From Scylla paramamosain (taxonomy: Eukaryota; Arthropoda; Malacostraca; Decapoda; Portunidae): a stretch of DNA of 64,000 bases. The notes beneath the pieces were generated by a model that did not search any database, had not been told where the DNA came from, and saw only the letters and a program-made list of their open reading frames with translations. Location: contig NC_087157.1 in NCBI RefSeq assembly GCF_035594125.1, positions 6,102,501 to 6,166,500 of the forward strand, in the 5' to 3' direction. Positions 1-53,273 of the stretch are shown here, piece by piece. Both the position numbers and the translations under genes were made by a program. Position 1 is the first letter of the stretch. Each line of letters begins with the position of its first letter.

Positions 1-1135
<1,135 letters not shown>

Positions 1136-1137
1136 CC

Positions 1138-20843
<19,706 letters not shown>

Positions 20844-21084
20844 CATTCGCCCCATTGTTTATGTGGATCAGTCAGTATGTCGCCAAGACTGGTGTTTCGC
20901 TGCTGCCAGTCACGCGATGCTTGAGTGCACAGCGCGGATGGCTGAAATAATCCTCTGAGGTGTGGGAAGCCATCATCATACACACGAGAATCACATCCCA
21001 CCCTCACACTGCAGGTGTGACTAGTGACAGCTATCCACACGAAGAGGAGAGAGCAATATAATAAGAGCGAAAGCCTGAAATAAA
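20844..21084 (+). terminator. 3' UTR with AATAAA poly(A) signal of the large gene
   Basis: The first AATAAA after the TGA at 20841-20843 is at 21079-21084, giving a 3' UTR of about 250 nt. Other signals further on cannot be excluded. Confidence 0.45.
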
Positions 21085-22593
<1,509 letters not shown>

Positions 22594-22800
22594 CTTGACT
22601 TGAAACCTCCCTCTTGAAAGAATTCAAGTAGTGGGAAAAGGGAAATGCAGGAACAGGGAGTTCTAATATACCAGTGAAAGAGATGAAAGACTGTGAATAC
22701 TGGTTTACTGTTACATTATGGAGGAGGACAGAACATACAAAGTCTAGTGCAGCGAGGTCGAGGGAGGAGGGAAGGTATGTAGTTACTTGTGAAACTCAGG
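22594..22800 (-). mobile_element. Decayed 3' fragment of the same Jockey-like LINE
   Basis: Read on the minus strand, this matches the C-terminal coding part of the element at 1.1-2.5 kb: the blocks for CTR (CCTCGCTGCAC), NQY (AACCAGTATTC), NSLP (GAACTCCCTG) and LNSFKREVS (CTTGAATTCTTTCAAGAGGG) all occur in the same order, with many substitutions. It has frameshifts and cannot code. Its 3' side runs into GT and AT microsatellites. The 5' limit is uncertain because similarity fades. Confidence 0.85.
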
Positions 22801-25506
22801 GCGGAGGAAAGGGATATTTGAAGAATGTCGCCTGGAAGGAGCCAAAGTGTGCATTAATACGATTTGTTGTTTCAACAACCACAGATGCACTCTTACGAAT
22901 TCATATTTAGGGAAATTAATAATCCTTCAACTGTGGACTATCAGAGGCATAAGGTGGCACGCCGTGTGGCGGGTGGAATCCCGTGAGCTTAGTGTGTGAA
23001 AAAAGTAGTCACCATTGAGTTTACAGAATTTCTTTCTTGAAAGTTCATGATTAGATTAATCACAGTAATTACTTAGAAAGTCAGTTTATATATTTACATA
23101 GATCAGCCTTAGCCATTTGATGGCATTCACCAATTTTCTTTTTCTGAAGTATTTCTATAACAGTTGATTGACATTTCATGCTAGTACCATTGTCCATTTT
23201 CATTATTTTCCCAGTGTACAGCTGATTTACAGGAGACACGCATAAGAACTATATGCTGCCGTTTGTGCTCCCCAGTAGGTATTCCGCCTCAGCAGCAGTA
23301 ACTTAAGTTAAAAATTCGTCATTTAGAACTCACACGTCGTGCTAGTAAAAGCAGGTCATTTTATGACAGTTGAAAAAAAAATAATAATAATAATGAACTG
23401 CCAGGCATTCAGCGTCATGATGCTGGAGCTGGTGAACAGTCCAGATGATGGGATAATCTTGCATGAAAGAAAGGATTATGGCAATTTCGTTGCTGCATCT
23501 CTCAAAAATGCCAGACTTTAATCAAAACTTACCACCAGTGATGATTTAATTTTTATTTTTATTCATTTATTTATTTTCATCTTCTGGAATCACTGGAAAA
23601 ACATGTCCACTATGTCTGTGTATAAAGGTTATCAACCTGGCCATTTTGGAGTAAAAAATATACTTCTAAAGTTCTTGACAATATTGATGTAACAGGCATA
23701 TCAGTGCTATCCATGCTTTTGTCATCCTCGTCACCATCTCCATATAAAAAATGATAATCATGACATGTAACTGTAACTTTGGTGAGAGTGAAGGCATGAT
23801 GTAAGACCTGCCATTGTTCTCAGGATGGGGCTTGACTCTCTTCACTATTTGAGCTCTCATTCCCGTTCCACAATGTCCTCTACTCGGTGGGACATGCTCT
23901 CCACAGTGGCTAGAAAATTACTTACTCAGTCATGCATCCATCAGCATTGCTGGAGTGCCTTGTGGGAGGGCAGAGTAATGGCAGTAAGTGACACATATGA
24001 AAGGGATAACACAAGTATTTGAGGGAAGGAAAATTTTGTTTGGTCCGAATATTTACAGATCTGGCTCTGTATGAATTAAATGACAATGCATGGATGTGAT
24101 TCTTTGTACCACTAAAAACTAAACAAAGCAGAATATAGAATAGAGAGCAACACATGCAAAACATCAATTTACATGATGAAGTGGTGTGCTAAACACTTTT
24201 GCTGTCTTTTACTATGTGCAGAAAGTAAATAAACACAAATCCATCCCATGATTTCATTCACTGAAGTCCTCATATGGTGCTTATTTATAAGTTGCATGTA
24301 AAATCAACCAGCAATTGTGTAGGCCTGATGGCTTCTTGCAGCTTCCCTTATTTCTTATGTTCTTACATTCTCAGTTTACTACAATTTAAAAATGTTAAAT
24401 TTGATCAGCTTCCTCAGCATTTTAACATATCATTTGCTGGTGAATAAAAATTATATTCTCCTTCTAAGTTTGTATGAGTGAATGCACAAGATATTAGAGC
24501 CAAAGCAACTTAACATACGTCAGCACTGTATGAGGTGTTTACGTAACCTTGGCACAGGTCAGAGCTTTCTTGGTAAACTGTTAGTGATATTAAAAAAAGG
24601 ATGTCACCCATTTTGCATTAGCTTTACCACTTATTGTCTAAAGTTTTGTTGCCGTATGGATGGAGCATATACTCCAGTATCCACTTAATCCATGAATGTT
24701 TTAAAACAAAGGGGAAGGGAAATATGATTTACCTTTAAAGTATCTATTCTGCAAGTATTTAATATAAAAGTGTTAGTCTAATCTCAACCATAATTCTTTT
24801 ATGAAAATTATCTTCTGGATATTTATTTTCACAGTATGCTACAGCTGAAACTAGAGAACATATTTCTCAATACTTCAATCCATACATCAGTTGTCTAGAA
24901 ATATGTACTATGTTAAGCTTAACACATGCACTGGCTATTTTGAAATACATAGTATGTTCAGTATTCCACACTGCGAATTTTCAATGAACACGTGAATCAA
25001 ATGAAGTTTAATACTTTGTACATTTTATGTCAAACATGATATGTTTTGTTCAGATGAAGTGACCAATTTCAAAAAGTTACTGAAAAGATAGGATGAAAAT
25101 AATGTATGTTAAAAAGTATGTTAAACATATTGTCTTGTCTGGGTTGCCTCCTTTCATGGGGAATCTCAGCCTGATATACAGATCCAGATGTTCACTCTGC
25201 CACCTTCACAATGTATGGTTTGCAAACCTTTGCAACAAAATTCACTAACTGTTATGCAGCATTTCCATAAATCCCTTCACCATACTTAGAATATCATCAA
25301 AAGTTTGTACAGTGAAACCATAACTATCCCATTACTAAATTAATCAGCCCCTGTCATAACTTGCAAGATGTTCTGCCTGTCGAGATGCATTAAACAATAT
25401 TTCTTTATCGTGAGTTTTAAAATATGAATATATTAAACAGTACAAGATAATACCATTTGCCGTTTGCCATTTGCCAAACATCAAATAAAAGTAGATTATG
25501 CTACAA

Positions 25507-25544
<38 letters not shown>

Positions 25545-26203
25545 AATTATTGAGATGATGGTGATGATGATGATGATAAAGGATACATAAAGTGAATATT
25601 TGAGTGAATAATGCACAGAAGTGATTAATTTACATTTAGCAGAATTGAATGAATTCCCTGGAAACTAATATGCCAATTCCAAGTTCTAACAACAATCTCT
25701 TTCTGGCTTTATGTAAATGGTTATAACATGAAGGTAAACTGGTCCCTAAGTGTCACCAACCAAAAGAATGAACTTGTACTGCAATGGCAGATATAAATTC
25801 AAAGCAACACAAAAATTTACAATATTTCAGGTAGAGTTTGATACTTTCAAGAATCTTTTTTTTTTAGCTATTCTCTAAAATCTTTTTGACTATCATGAAT
25901 CTGTTAGTCAAGTACAAAATAATGCATTAATACATGACTCACAAACTTTGCCTAAAAGTGTGCTGTTATTTAATCTTACAGAATATCATTAGAAAATTTT
26001 CCTATTCTGTGGGATATATCCATATAGAAAAGTATTTCATGACTATGGTGAATAAAATTACATTCTTTCATACAATGTTACATTACAGAAATATGATTCT
26101 TGCAATGTGTCCCTACAGCTTATCTATGGAGGGAGGAAAAAAACTGCAAGTAAATACAACAGATTTGTTTGTGCTGGGTCACAATGCCAACATAAACTTG
26201 GGC
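22801..26203. other. Intergenic DNA between convergent genes
   Basis: AT-rich, with no supportable gene. It contains a short CT tract (about 25510-25539) and a GATGAT tract (about 25556-25578). At 24318-24370 there is a possible LINE 3' tail. The 3' UTR of TAF2 (minus strand) must lie at its right side. An ATTAAA on the minus strand near 25970 could be that gene's poly(A) signal. Confidence 0.5.
24318..24370 (+). mobile_element. Possible retroelement 3' tail fragment
   Basis: The segment with GTAGGCCTGATGGCTTCTTG then TTATTTCTTATGTTCTTA resembles, from memory, a 3' terminus common in decapod genomes that ends in repeated ATGTTCTT-like units. It is short and was not searched, so the call is tentative. 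Confidence 0.35.
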
Positions 26204-38625
<12,422 letters not shown>

Positions 38626-39442
38626 GATGGTGGATGATGGATTCCCTTCCTCTTCAGCTACATATCAGTTCTGCAAAATAATTAACATGAGTTTATGAAC
38701 ATGTGGCCATAATAGTGTAAGACAATAGTGGTTGTTTGTTATTCATAATACAGCTATATCAATGTCATTTTTCCTAAATTATATAATTACGTGAGCCAGG
38801 TGATGCTGGTGATTCCTGGTGCAATTATTGAATCTTGATTAGGCAGGATTTTACAAAAGCAATATTGTTCTATATCTTAAACAATGATGCATGAATTTAC
38901 CCAGCTACCATACAAAAAATTATTTTTATAAGTATGTACTACGTCACAATAACTTCTTATACACTTGCAAAGAGATTAAGGAAAAAAATAAATAAATAGT
39001 GAGGTGGAAATATTGTGTGAAACTACATGACTAATTATAAACAATCCTTAAATCAAGGACTTTGGAATTTAATTAATTTTACTGAAATCTTAGTAAGAGA
39101 GATTTCACACCAGTGACGAGTGGCTGCTGGCAAGTGGCAAATGTAACAAGATGATCACAGACTGAAGTGTCACATGGCATGTGTAGATTTCACTGCTCAG
39201 TTGATGATATCAATGACATTAACATAATTCCTCTGTTCAGTATTGAACTGCCAGAGATAGGTAATGCCGGATAAATCTACATCACCAACCAGTAAGGTAG
39301 TTTTTGTATTATTCTATAAGACTCCAATGGTTGGAAGATGCAGCAGTGACTGATGAGGGGAAAAAAAAAAAAATCATCACGGTAAGAAAACCGGTAAATT
39401 TATAGTTTAAGCCAATGTCCCCAATCTCTACCCACGGCCCAC

Positions 39443-39560
39443 GGCGTTATTATTAATTTCCGACAAGTAGTGTAATCATTAGAAATTATGTGAATAGTGA
39501 GAACAAAATGAGGTAGGTTATTACCACATAGTGTGTAATGGCTTAAACTATAATAAAACC
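39443..39560. repeat. 118-bp direct repeat, copy 1
   Basis: Begins GGCGTTATTATTAATTTCCG and ends ATAATAAAACC; its end abuts the telomere-like array. The second copy is at 39674-39794 (231 bp later), with about five differences including a 3-bp insertion. Confidence 0.93.
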
Positions 39561-39584
39561 CTAACCTAACCTAACCTAACCTAA
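39560..39584 (-). repeat. Interstitial TTAGG telomere-type repeat, 5 units
   Basis: Five perfect CCTAA units on the plus strand (TTAGG on the minus), the canonical arthropod telomere repeat, between the two copies of a 118-bp direct repeat. Confidence 0.9.
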
Positions 39585-39673
39585 CAACTGAAGTTCAGGC
39601 AACAATACACCATTTATGTTTACCTGTGGACTTAGAAAAAGTTGAGAGCGCTGTGCATTCCCAGGCCTATTGA

Positions 39674-39794
39674 GGCGTTATTATTAATTTCCGACAAGTA
39701 GTGTAATCATTAGAAATGATGTGAATAGTGAGAAGAACAAAATGAGGTACGTTATTACCACGTAGTGTGTAATGGCTTAAACTATAATAAAACC
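39674..39794. repeat. 118-bp direct repeat, copy 2
   Basis: Near-identical to 39443-39560 but followed by AGAAAACCTC instead of the TTAGG array. Confidence 0.93.
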
Positions 39795-40350
39795 AGAAAA
39801 CCTCACTGGCCCATCAAGACACACTGGTGATCACTCCCCAAGCAAGGGTAACAGACCACTATGCCATACCGGCCGGTACACACACAACATGAACTTTTTC
39901 TATACATCACTGCAACAAAACCCTCACGTCTAGCTACACACCCCGAGCATCCTTTCCTTACACACACAAGATAAGAAAGCGGTTCAATCAAATGATACCC
40001 GTATGGCGTGTGTTTGGCTTGAAGCGTCCACTCGGGTCTGGCAAAATATAAACAAACAGTTGCCAGTGTTTATCCTGTGAGCGAGTTTCATTTATTTATC
40101 TGTTTCCTCCTATCCAGTGTATGTATTTACATATTTTTTCACGATTATTATTGTGTTGGGTTACTGACTCGTGGGTGATTTGATTTTGCATTGTTTTATA
40201 TACAGGTTCGGCTTCGGTCTGTGGCTGCGGACGAGAGGAACTTTCAGCTGTGCACCTTGGAGGCAGCACTGAGTGGCTGACCTAGCTGACGGAGGGAGGC
40301 AAGGCACAGGTGTGGATCTGGCACGACGGAACCCCAAGACATGAGAAGAC

Positions 40351-45901
<5,551 letters not shown>

Positions 45902-46743
45902 TGAAGTCCTATAGTAATCTAGGTCAGTCAGGTCAGATCTAGTCAGCAGGAAGCTGTTGAGCAACAGTTTCATAGAATGGTTATGTAAATGGGGACTATT
46001 TTATCACTCCTTAAATGCTCCTTAAATGGAACAAGATATCATTTCATGTAGATGGACAGGTAGAGTAGCAAGATGATCTTCAGTGAAATAGGAAAACTGA
46101 ATGCTTCAGTAAGTTGTTAGGAGCAACTGGAGACTCTTGTCACAATCATTTTGAGGAAAGGAGGAGCTATTGGTGATATTTCTATCATAATCAGTCTTCG
46201 AGGGAGTAAAGCCAGGGTTTGGTATTAAAATAGACAAATAGTGATTGATTCTTTAGTAAATATCAAGAAGACCATGGAAGACCTAAGTAGCTATTGGTAG
46301 AAGCGAGTAACATCTGACAAGTGAGGTTTTGACCTAGTAATAATGGAATGCCAGAGCAGGAAAAGATAGAGGCTTTTCTGGTTCCAGAAGTAGATGAGGG
46401 ATCAAAGTACCTATATATATAGATAGGTAGTAACAGAATTGTTTCACATTTTCATACATGACTAGAAAATGTGTTACTCTATTTTTTTGCTTTGTACACA
46501 GTGACCAACATCATTTACACAAGTATGAAATATAGTCATGGAGTTTCATATTCTGATATTCATTTCTTATATCTAGGTCCATCTTTGATGTGATGGATGA
46601 CAATTACTAGAACAAAACATCATACTGATGGACAATTGGGAAGAAAAAATAACAGTTAAACAATGTAGTGAAATTCATATTGGAAAGTAAGATGTTGAAT
46701 ATGTGGAGATCCTTGCAAAATATTTCCATAAATAAGTAATAAA
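45902..46743 (+). terminator. TXNDC15 3' UTR and AATAAA signal
   Basis: The clearest poly(A) signal after the TGA at 45899-45901 is AATAAA at 46738-46743, giving a 3' UTR of about 0.85 kb. I see no competing AATAAA between. Confidence 0.4.
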
Positions 46744-46796
46744 AGAAACTTAAAGACATTATTTGTTTTCAGATTGGATAAGTTTAGTCATGGTAT

Positions 46797-46859
46797 TTTA
46801 TTAGAGATGACAGTTCCTATATATAGGAATGAAATGATGTGCTGCTAAATGTCAGTTGT
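46797..46859 (+). repeat. Dispersed repeat module 1, copy 1
   Basis: TTTTATTAGAGATGACAG through TAGGAATGAAATGATG is similar (about 75-80%) to 48778-48840. Confidence 0.75.
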
Positions 46860-47628
46860 TACGGCTTTACAGACACTCCTGACAGTGAGTGTCAGTTCTA
46901 TTCCAACTTTATCCAGCCCACAAACAACTGCCTCTACTTGAGTCAGGCTATATTCTATAGCCTAGTGTGGGACAAATACATATGAGTCCAGACACTTGTA
47001 GGCCATAAACATTGAAAGCTTCAAGGTCACCAGCCCTGCCTCAGTGCAGAGGAAATATAAATCCAAAACTCACTCCCACTGCGGGCTCAGCAGTCACATG
47101 CTTGGAAGGACAGATAAAAAAACCAAAGGCCACACAGTGTTACATAATATTCTGGGCACAACTGCCCTCAAGACGACAGCCACCCACTGTCCTCAGAATG
47201 TCACAGCACTCAGGTCTGTGTTCAGCTCATCTCAGATCTCTCAGAAGACTGGTCTCACCTCCTACAAGTTGGCAGGTCAAGAGAGAAAAGAGACTACTGA
47301 ACATGAAGCAGCACACTACAATGATTAATCCTCAGGCCACAAAAACACACAAAACAATAACAACAGCAGCCAGTAGAATTTAACTAAAAGGAACACAAGA
47401 CAAGAGAGTCTACTCGACTCAAAGGACAGAACAACTCCAGGCAGAACTCCACCCTACCTGGCCAAACAAGGGACACCAGACAGAGAGTAGGATAAACAAG
47501 AAATTTGAGTATGGTGATTTCCTCTATAAACACACAGGTTTGAGAGCAGTGTACTTAGGCCTCCTATAATGGCCCAAAACAATGTACTAAACTGTAAGGT
47601 ATATACTGTATTTCTCACCTTATAAGAT

Positions 47629-47786
<158 letters not shown>

Positions 47787-48443
47787 GTAACTCCTCAGCC
47801 AATAGTGGAATATCTTGAACACAGAGAAAGATAGGCTATGAAGTTCAGGGAAAAGTGGGGCTTATTTTATTTTTTTCAAAATATCTCCTGCCAAATTACT
47901 GATGCATCATATATGGAAGGAAATACAGTAACTAACACCCAGCCCTCAATCTAACCTGAATTACAATAAGACATCTGCTCTTAATACAACCACTTCATCT
48001 TGCTCTGACAATGAATTGCCTACTGAATTTCAGTGTGAGCTTGGGGCTGGGAGCCTAGTGAGGTGAAGCGTTCCCATGGTCCCCACCCAACCATTGACAT
48101 AGAAAAGCTGTCTAAAAGACATATCCCCTCATAAGAGGTGCACAGCCATCACATTCTTGCAGCTGAAAACATTTTCAAAAAAATCAGTCTAAGGAATCTA
48201 TGGGTGCTGGCTGGAATTCTGTTTATACAGGGCTACAACAGCTCTTTCATAAGCTCCTATCCCAACTTGCTATCACAATGGGAAATAGGAAAAATTTTAA
48301 AAAGATTAATGCTGGGTAGACTACAAAAAAAATACAGCAGAAAAATATATATATATAATATGCACCAGAAGTTAATGGCCAATTGATTTCTCAACCCTGA
48401 CACAGGGAACACACACAATAAATCCACTCCTTGTAACACAGTC

Positions 48444-48504
48444 ATTTGAGTTTTTGAAGTGAGGTAATAGAGTACACTGCACAGCCAATCTTTGCTCAGC
48501 ATGG
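48444..48504 (+). repeat. Dispersed repeat module 2, copy 1
   Basis: ATTTGAGTTTTTGAAGTGAG through CTCAGCATGG is similar to 48840-48899. Confidence 0.7.
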
Positions 48505-48777
48505 TTTGTGAGGATTGGTCTTCTCAGAGACCTATAGGCTAAGATGTGCCATGTGTATGGGAGGGGCACCATGTCTTGGTTAGCCCCCTTCTCCAGGATG
48601 TCAGCCTTGATATTATATAAGTAGAGAGATAGAAAGGGGAAATGGATAGTCATATGCAGAAGAATAACAGTCCAAAAGTTTCCAGACAAATTGCATAATG
48701 GAGATAAAGAATTTTTATGAAATAATATGAAGATAAGTTGGCTACTAAGAATTAAAGGAATATTTTATTGTCATCAG

Positions 48778-48899
48778 TTTTATTGGAGATGACAATTCTT
48801 GCATGTAGGAATGAAATGATGAACTACCAAACATTGGTTATTTGAATTTTTGTGGTGAGATAATAGTCTACTACACTGCTGATCTTTCCTCAGCATTGA
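48778..48899 (+). repeat. Dispersed repeat with modules 1 and 2 joined
   Basis: Here the two modules found separately at 46797 and 48444 stand side by side, which suggests all three are remnants of one longer element. Confidence 0.7.
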
Positions 48900-49804
48900 A
48901 AAGGTCAGGTGCATGCATGATTATGTGGAAGTGAGGGAAGGATTTCAGTGCAAATGAAAGTTTTGGTTGAGATAGGATACCTTGAATGAATATGGTTCAT
49001 TGCATATGTATATATATGGTTGATGATGGCGAGTGTGTAATATAAGCAAAGGATGGTGAGAATTGAAGAATGTTGTGAGAACTTGGAAAATACTTGGTGT
49101 TGTACCTGTTTTCAGGTGAAGAGCTGTAAATAAAGATGAAGATCAACATATGAATATGGTCTGCTTACCATATGACTATGTGTTTAGTCTAAGTTTTCTT
49201 TCAAAGGCATATAACATTTAGAGAGAAGTTACAAGTTATATAAACACATTTTTGGGGAAATTGCTGTAGCACAGAAATGGAAATTACCATGAATGAAACT
49301 GGAAAATATTATAAATGTCACTTGGAAAGGAAGGTAATGAGAGACATACAGGTATATTTTACTTAATGAAGTGGAAAAGATCAATAGATAAATAAACAGT
49401 TTTTGACAGTGTAGTGCTGCTCATTTCTGAAAGTGGTTTGTTTATATTGAGAAAATTAAGTGACTATTATAGGAACATGAAAATAGAGAATAGATGCCAT
49501 ATATGTAAGAAGTAGTGTCTTGTGTAAAGTACCTATTTGAAAAAAGAAAGAGGGACAAGTGACTAAGTTATGCTAAGATTTAAGTGTCTAATAACAAGTG
49601 GAGGCTCTCTTATGTCCACCTCTATATTCTATGAGACAGGCATCAGATTTGATTGATACAAGTGAAAAAGTTGATTCAGAAGTACTTTTGATAGTTACAA
49701 ACAGTGAAGCATGTTATATATATTCACTTTACTATTCAGTAAATGATGGAAGTCTTTATCAGCACAGCAGGTTAACATCCCCCATTGAAGAAAGATAGCT
49801 AAGG

Positions 49805-50331
49805 TGCTCACATACATAGCTGGGCACAATAACCGAAATATTTATGATAACTGATAAATCAATAGCAATATCCTTATTGTCAATAACTGATAATCAATAA
49901 CTGGCAATAAATTTATTGCCTGATAAGCAATAACCAATAAATTGATAAATCCAAAATTCCAATACTAGTGATAACAATATTCATATTTTAAATAAGAAAA
50001 ACTGATAAATCCAAATCTTTGTTTTTATCATTATCTTAGAAAACTTAGAAAAATCTTAGAAAAAAATTCAAATTTAATATTTATCTTATCTTTTCACTAA
50101 TGAAAAATAGTTTAAAGTAAAATAACTACATTTGATTTTGAAAGTTTAAAACCTCAACATGCTCATGTTCCAAAAAGTAAAATTATCATTTATCGCTAGT
50201 TTGGAACCAATAGTATCATGGATACCAATGAATCAATAAAGCAGGAAAAATAATTATCAGATAACTGATAACCCGATATTGTTGTTGCAATAATTTATTG
50301 TGATAACGTCCACTTATGCTCACATACATAG
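49805..50331. mobile_element. 497-bp AT-rich insertion with 15-bp target-site duplication
   Basis: TGCTCACATACATAG occurs perfectly at 49805-49819 and 50317-50331. The 497 bp between starts CTGGGCACAATAACCG and ends GATAACGTCCACTTA. It is crowded with GATAACTGATAA, CAATAA and their complements, and its two ends have weak inverted similarity. It has no open frame. I infer a non-autonomous transposable element; the class is unclear because the ends look like a DNA transposon while a 15-bp duplication fits retroposition better. Confidence 0.65.
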
Positions 50332-53241
50332 ACAAACACTCACAGTAGTATCTTAGTCTTTTTGGGATAGCAGACTGATTCAATCTGACTACAATGTGTG
50401 AAGGTCAGCTGTGCACCAGCATACCAGAACCTGTCTGCATTGGCCCAACAGCAGCCAACCATTTTTTAAGCTAGACAGATGTCTCAATAAGGTATTATAT
50501 CCTACGATCATGAACTACTGATCTATCACAGACTTAAAACTAAGAAAATGGGGAGTAATACTTTTGCCATACACATTTTATTGACCCACCATCTTCATTT
50601 GCTGCCACTATAGTAATAAGAAGAGAGAGTTTTTGTTTGTAAAGGAAATATTTTAAAAAGTAATGTCATTAAAAGCATAAATTTTTATCTGTCCATCTTT
50701 ATGACTATGCTGATCTTTGTTTCTGGGAATTTGATCAAGAATGGGACCATATAAGAAGTGTCTCCATTTATTCCCTTCCATAACACTCATCATTGCATAT
50801 TTTAATCTTCACTTTCCCAACTTTCACCTCTCTCTCGGATATTCTTAATTTCTCACCCTAAAAGTTTATACAAGTTATCCTCTCACATATACAACATCTA
50901 CTTAATTCTTGTGCATTCTCTCATCACTCCATTCTTACCTATTTTCCCTTAAGTTATCAAATAAGCTCAAAGTGGCCTGTTCTCCCAACACTACCATCCT
51001 ATGATTCATTCCTTTACCATATTAGACTTATGAAACCCTCTCCATTGTACATAGATTATCATTATCCTCATTATTCATCCTATTCCTTGTTTTCTATTTC
51101 AGTCCATTGTGTATATGAGTGTTGAGATACTATTTATGCTATCCAGTAATGCCTTTCTTGTTTGATGTATTTTCTTAATGTTTATTGCCCTTATTTTGAT
51201 ATATTATAGTTTACTAACCTTATAGACTGCTTTCTCTTTTTTCTCCTCTCTTCTTATGCCTCTATGTATATACAGAATCAAGTCAGGATATGTACTGTAC
51301 CTTCAGCATATTTCACATTGCTTTTCAGTTGTAGTCTTCAAGTTGTAATGGTAGAACCACGGCATCCTATCTTGTTCTTCTCGTAATGTTGTCTTTTTAT
51401 AATACAGTTTTGCTGTTAGATTGTTAAGAATTTATCTGTTTACCAATTTGATACTTTATTGAACTTATCTGTTTGATTGCATGCATTTTCTCTGTGAGGA
51501 ATAAGGAGCTCACTCTGAACTGTCTTGTATAAATTTTCCAGATGATGCATATATTTTTTTTTCTGAGAGTATTTCTTATTTACTTACCAGTGAGTTGTGC
51601 ACACCACTTTCTCCACATGTAGATAGATATGTTACATCATCTAAGCTGATCACCATGTCTGAAAAAATTCAGAAACTCACCAAAATATCTAATGGATGTT
51701 GAAAAGAGCACAAATAGTAAATGGTAAAGAAACTGGACTTATTGCTTCTCAATAAATCAGACCTATGTCTGGATAAACTAGACCTACATTTCAATGAACC
51801 TGACTCCTGTTCTTTTAGATATGTCTTGTGTGTCACTGAAGCAGATTTACATTCCAATCAAATTTATGAATTTATGTTCCATGAAAATAAACTTACGTTT
51901 CCAGATATTGTCTTGAAAATCAAGTGCTCACTGGCTTTATTTGTAGGGTCTTATAAATATGTTAGATGCTGTGATTCATAGTACTATTTTAAAGTGCTCA
52001 TGGATCAAAAATATTGTAAGTCTGCATAGATGTGACTATTTATTACACATCCATTACTATTTCCAGAATTAATCATGGCACATCAAGACAGGAGACGACA
52101 GTGCCACGTTCACTGATCCTTTGTGTTGCATTATGTGATGCTACATTATAACTTACCTTGACACTACCTGCCGCTGACTGAAGAGTGTTGCTTCCCATGA
52201 GTTGTCTTACCAAGATGACAAAGTAATGTACCAAAATAGGTATATATGGATGATAATTATGTTGCATGTATACGCTGTTACGATCAAAAGACAGCCCCTA
52301 TGAAGCCTGTATTCAGAAGCGCTTTGCAGTCTCACGATGAATATTTTTTTCAGAGACAACAGAAATTATCAGCCGGGTTCTCTAGGGTGTTTTCTTGTAT
52401 ATGTAGAAATCTGATCTGTCATTAAAACCATAAAAAAAAACACTTAAAAACCCGTGTAACTTCAATTAGACTTGAGTATAATAGAGGTGCGGCGCAAAAT
52501 AATAGAAACCATTGTTAAGAAAGGAAATATCTTAAGAAAAAACGGAATCTCATAGAATCTAGGATAATGTACAGAAGTTGCATTTTCCAGTTCTTCTAGT
52601 CAAATTATCTGAATAAGACTTGGTCCAGAACTGAACTTAATAAATAAAACGTTTCAGTTGACGTCGTGTCATTAGTTCCGCCGCTGTCTGGAAGTCGCCA
52701 GCCTTGGGCCTGGCGTACATGTAATAAGATAGGCATCCAGAAAATTGGTGTGCGTCACCTGCGGCACGTGGCATACTCGAATAAAGAACAGTGCCTGCCG
52801 CCGGTCTGATGAACAGGGTGTGTGCAGCCCCTTCCGCCTAAAGGCTGTAATAAAATAGTTCCGCTCTTCCTTGGGGTTCACTCTGACAAGGACGTGCACG
52901 CTCCGCCGCCCTCCGTGAAGGGACCTCGTGAGTTCACCCATGGATTTATTTACCATTGTTTAATTCACAAAGCAAGGAACCGTGTTCAGGTGGTGTGCTC
53001 AAGGTGGATGGAGGGAATATTTAATGGATCCGCGTGTATTTGGCTAAGTGCGTTGAACTGCGTTCATTCTTGATTGCTGCCGAAATTATATCCTTTCGTT
53101 ATTTGTTCCGCCGTCTACGTAGATAACTCAGTATCTGGTGGAAGACGTTGCGGTTACTTTGATAGATTAAAATAGTTAATTGTGAAAAAAAAAATAGTAG
53201 TAATAAATAAAATAAATAAATACCTTTATAGTAATAACAAC

Positions 53242-53273
<32 letters not shown>

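Larger units (their letters stand above)
38626..40350. promoter_or_regulatory. Divergent intergenic region between TAF2 and TXNDC15
   Basis: The two genes point away from each other with about 1.7 kb between inferred start codons, so promoters for both are expected here. On the plus side a TTTTATATAC box at about 40194 precedes a GC-richer segment (40205-40330) leading to the TXNDC15 start. On the minus side a TTTTGCAG acceptor-like site (38671) upstream of the TAF2 ATG suggests a 5' UTR intron. If so, the TAF2 transcription start lies further right. These are inferences from sequence only. Confidence 0.4.

Noticed and set aside
47012..47383. 123-codon frame after TXNDC15
   Set aside because: No family resemblance, no splice or promoter support; could be a decayed repeat.
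52660..52960. GC-richer island as a possible exon or promoter
   Set aside because: The minus-strand frame has no recognisable protein and no flanking exon; it stays unassigned.
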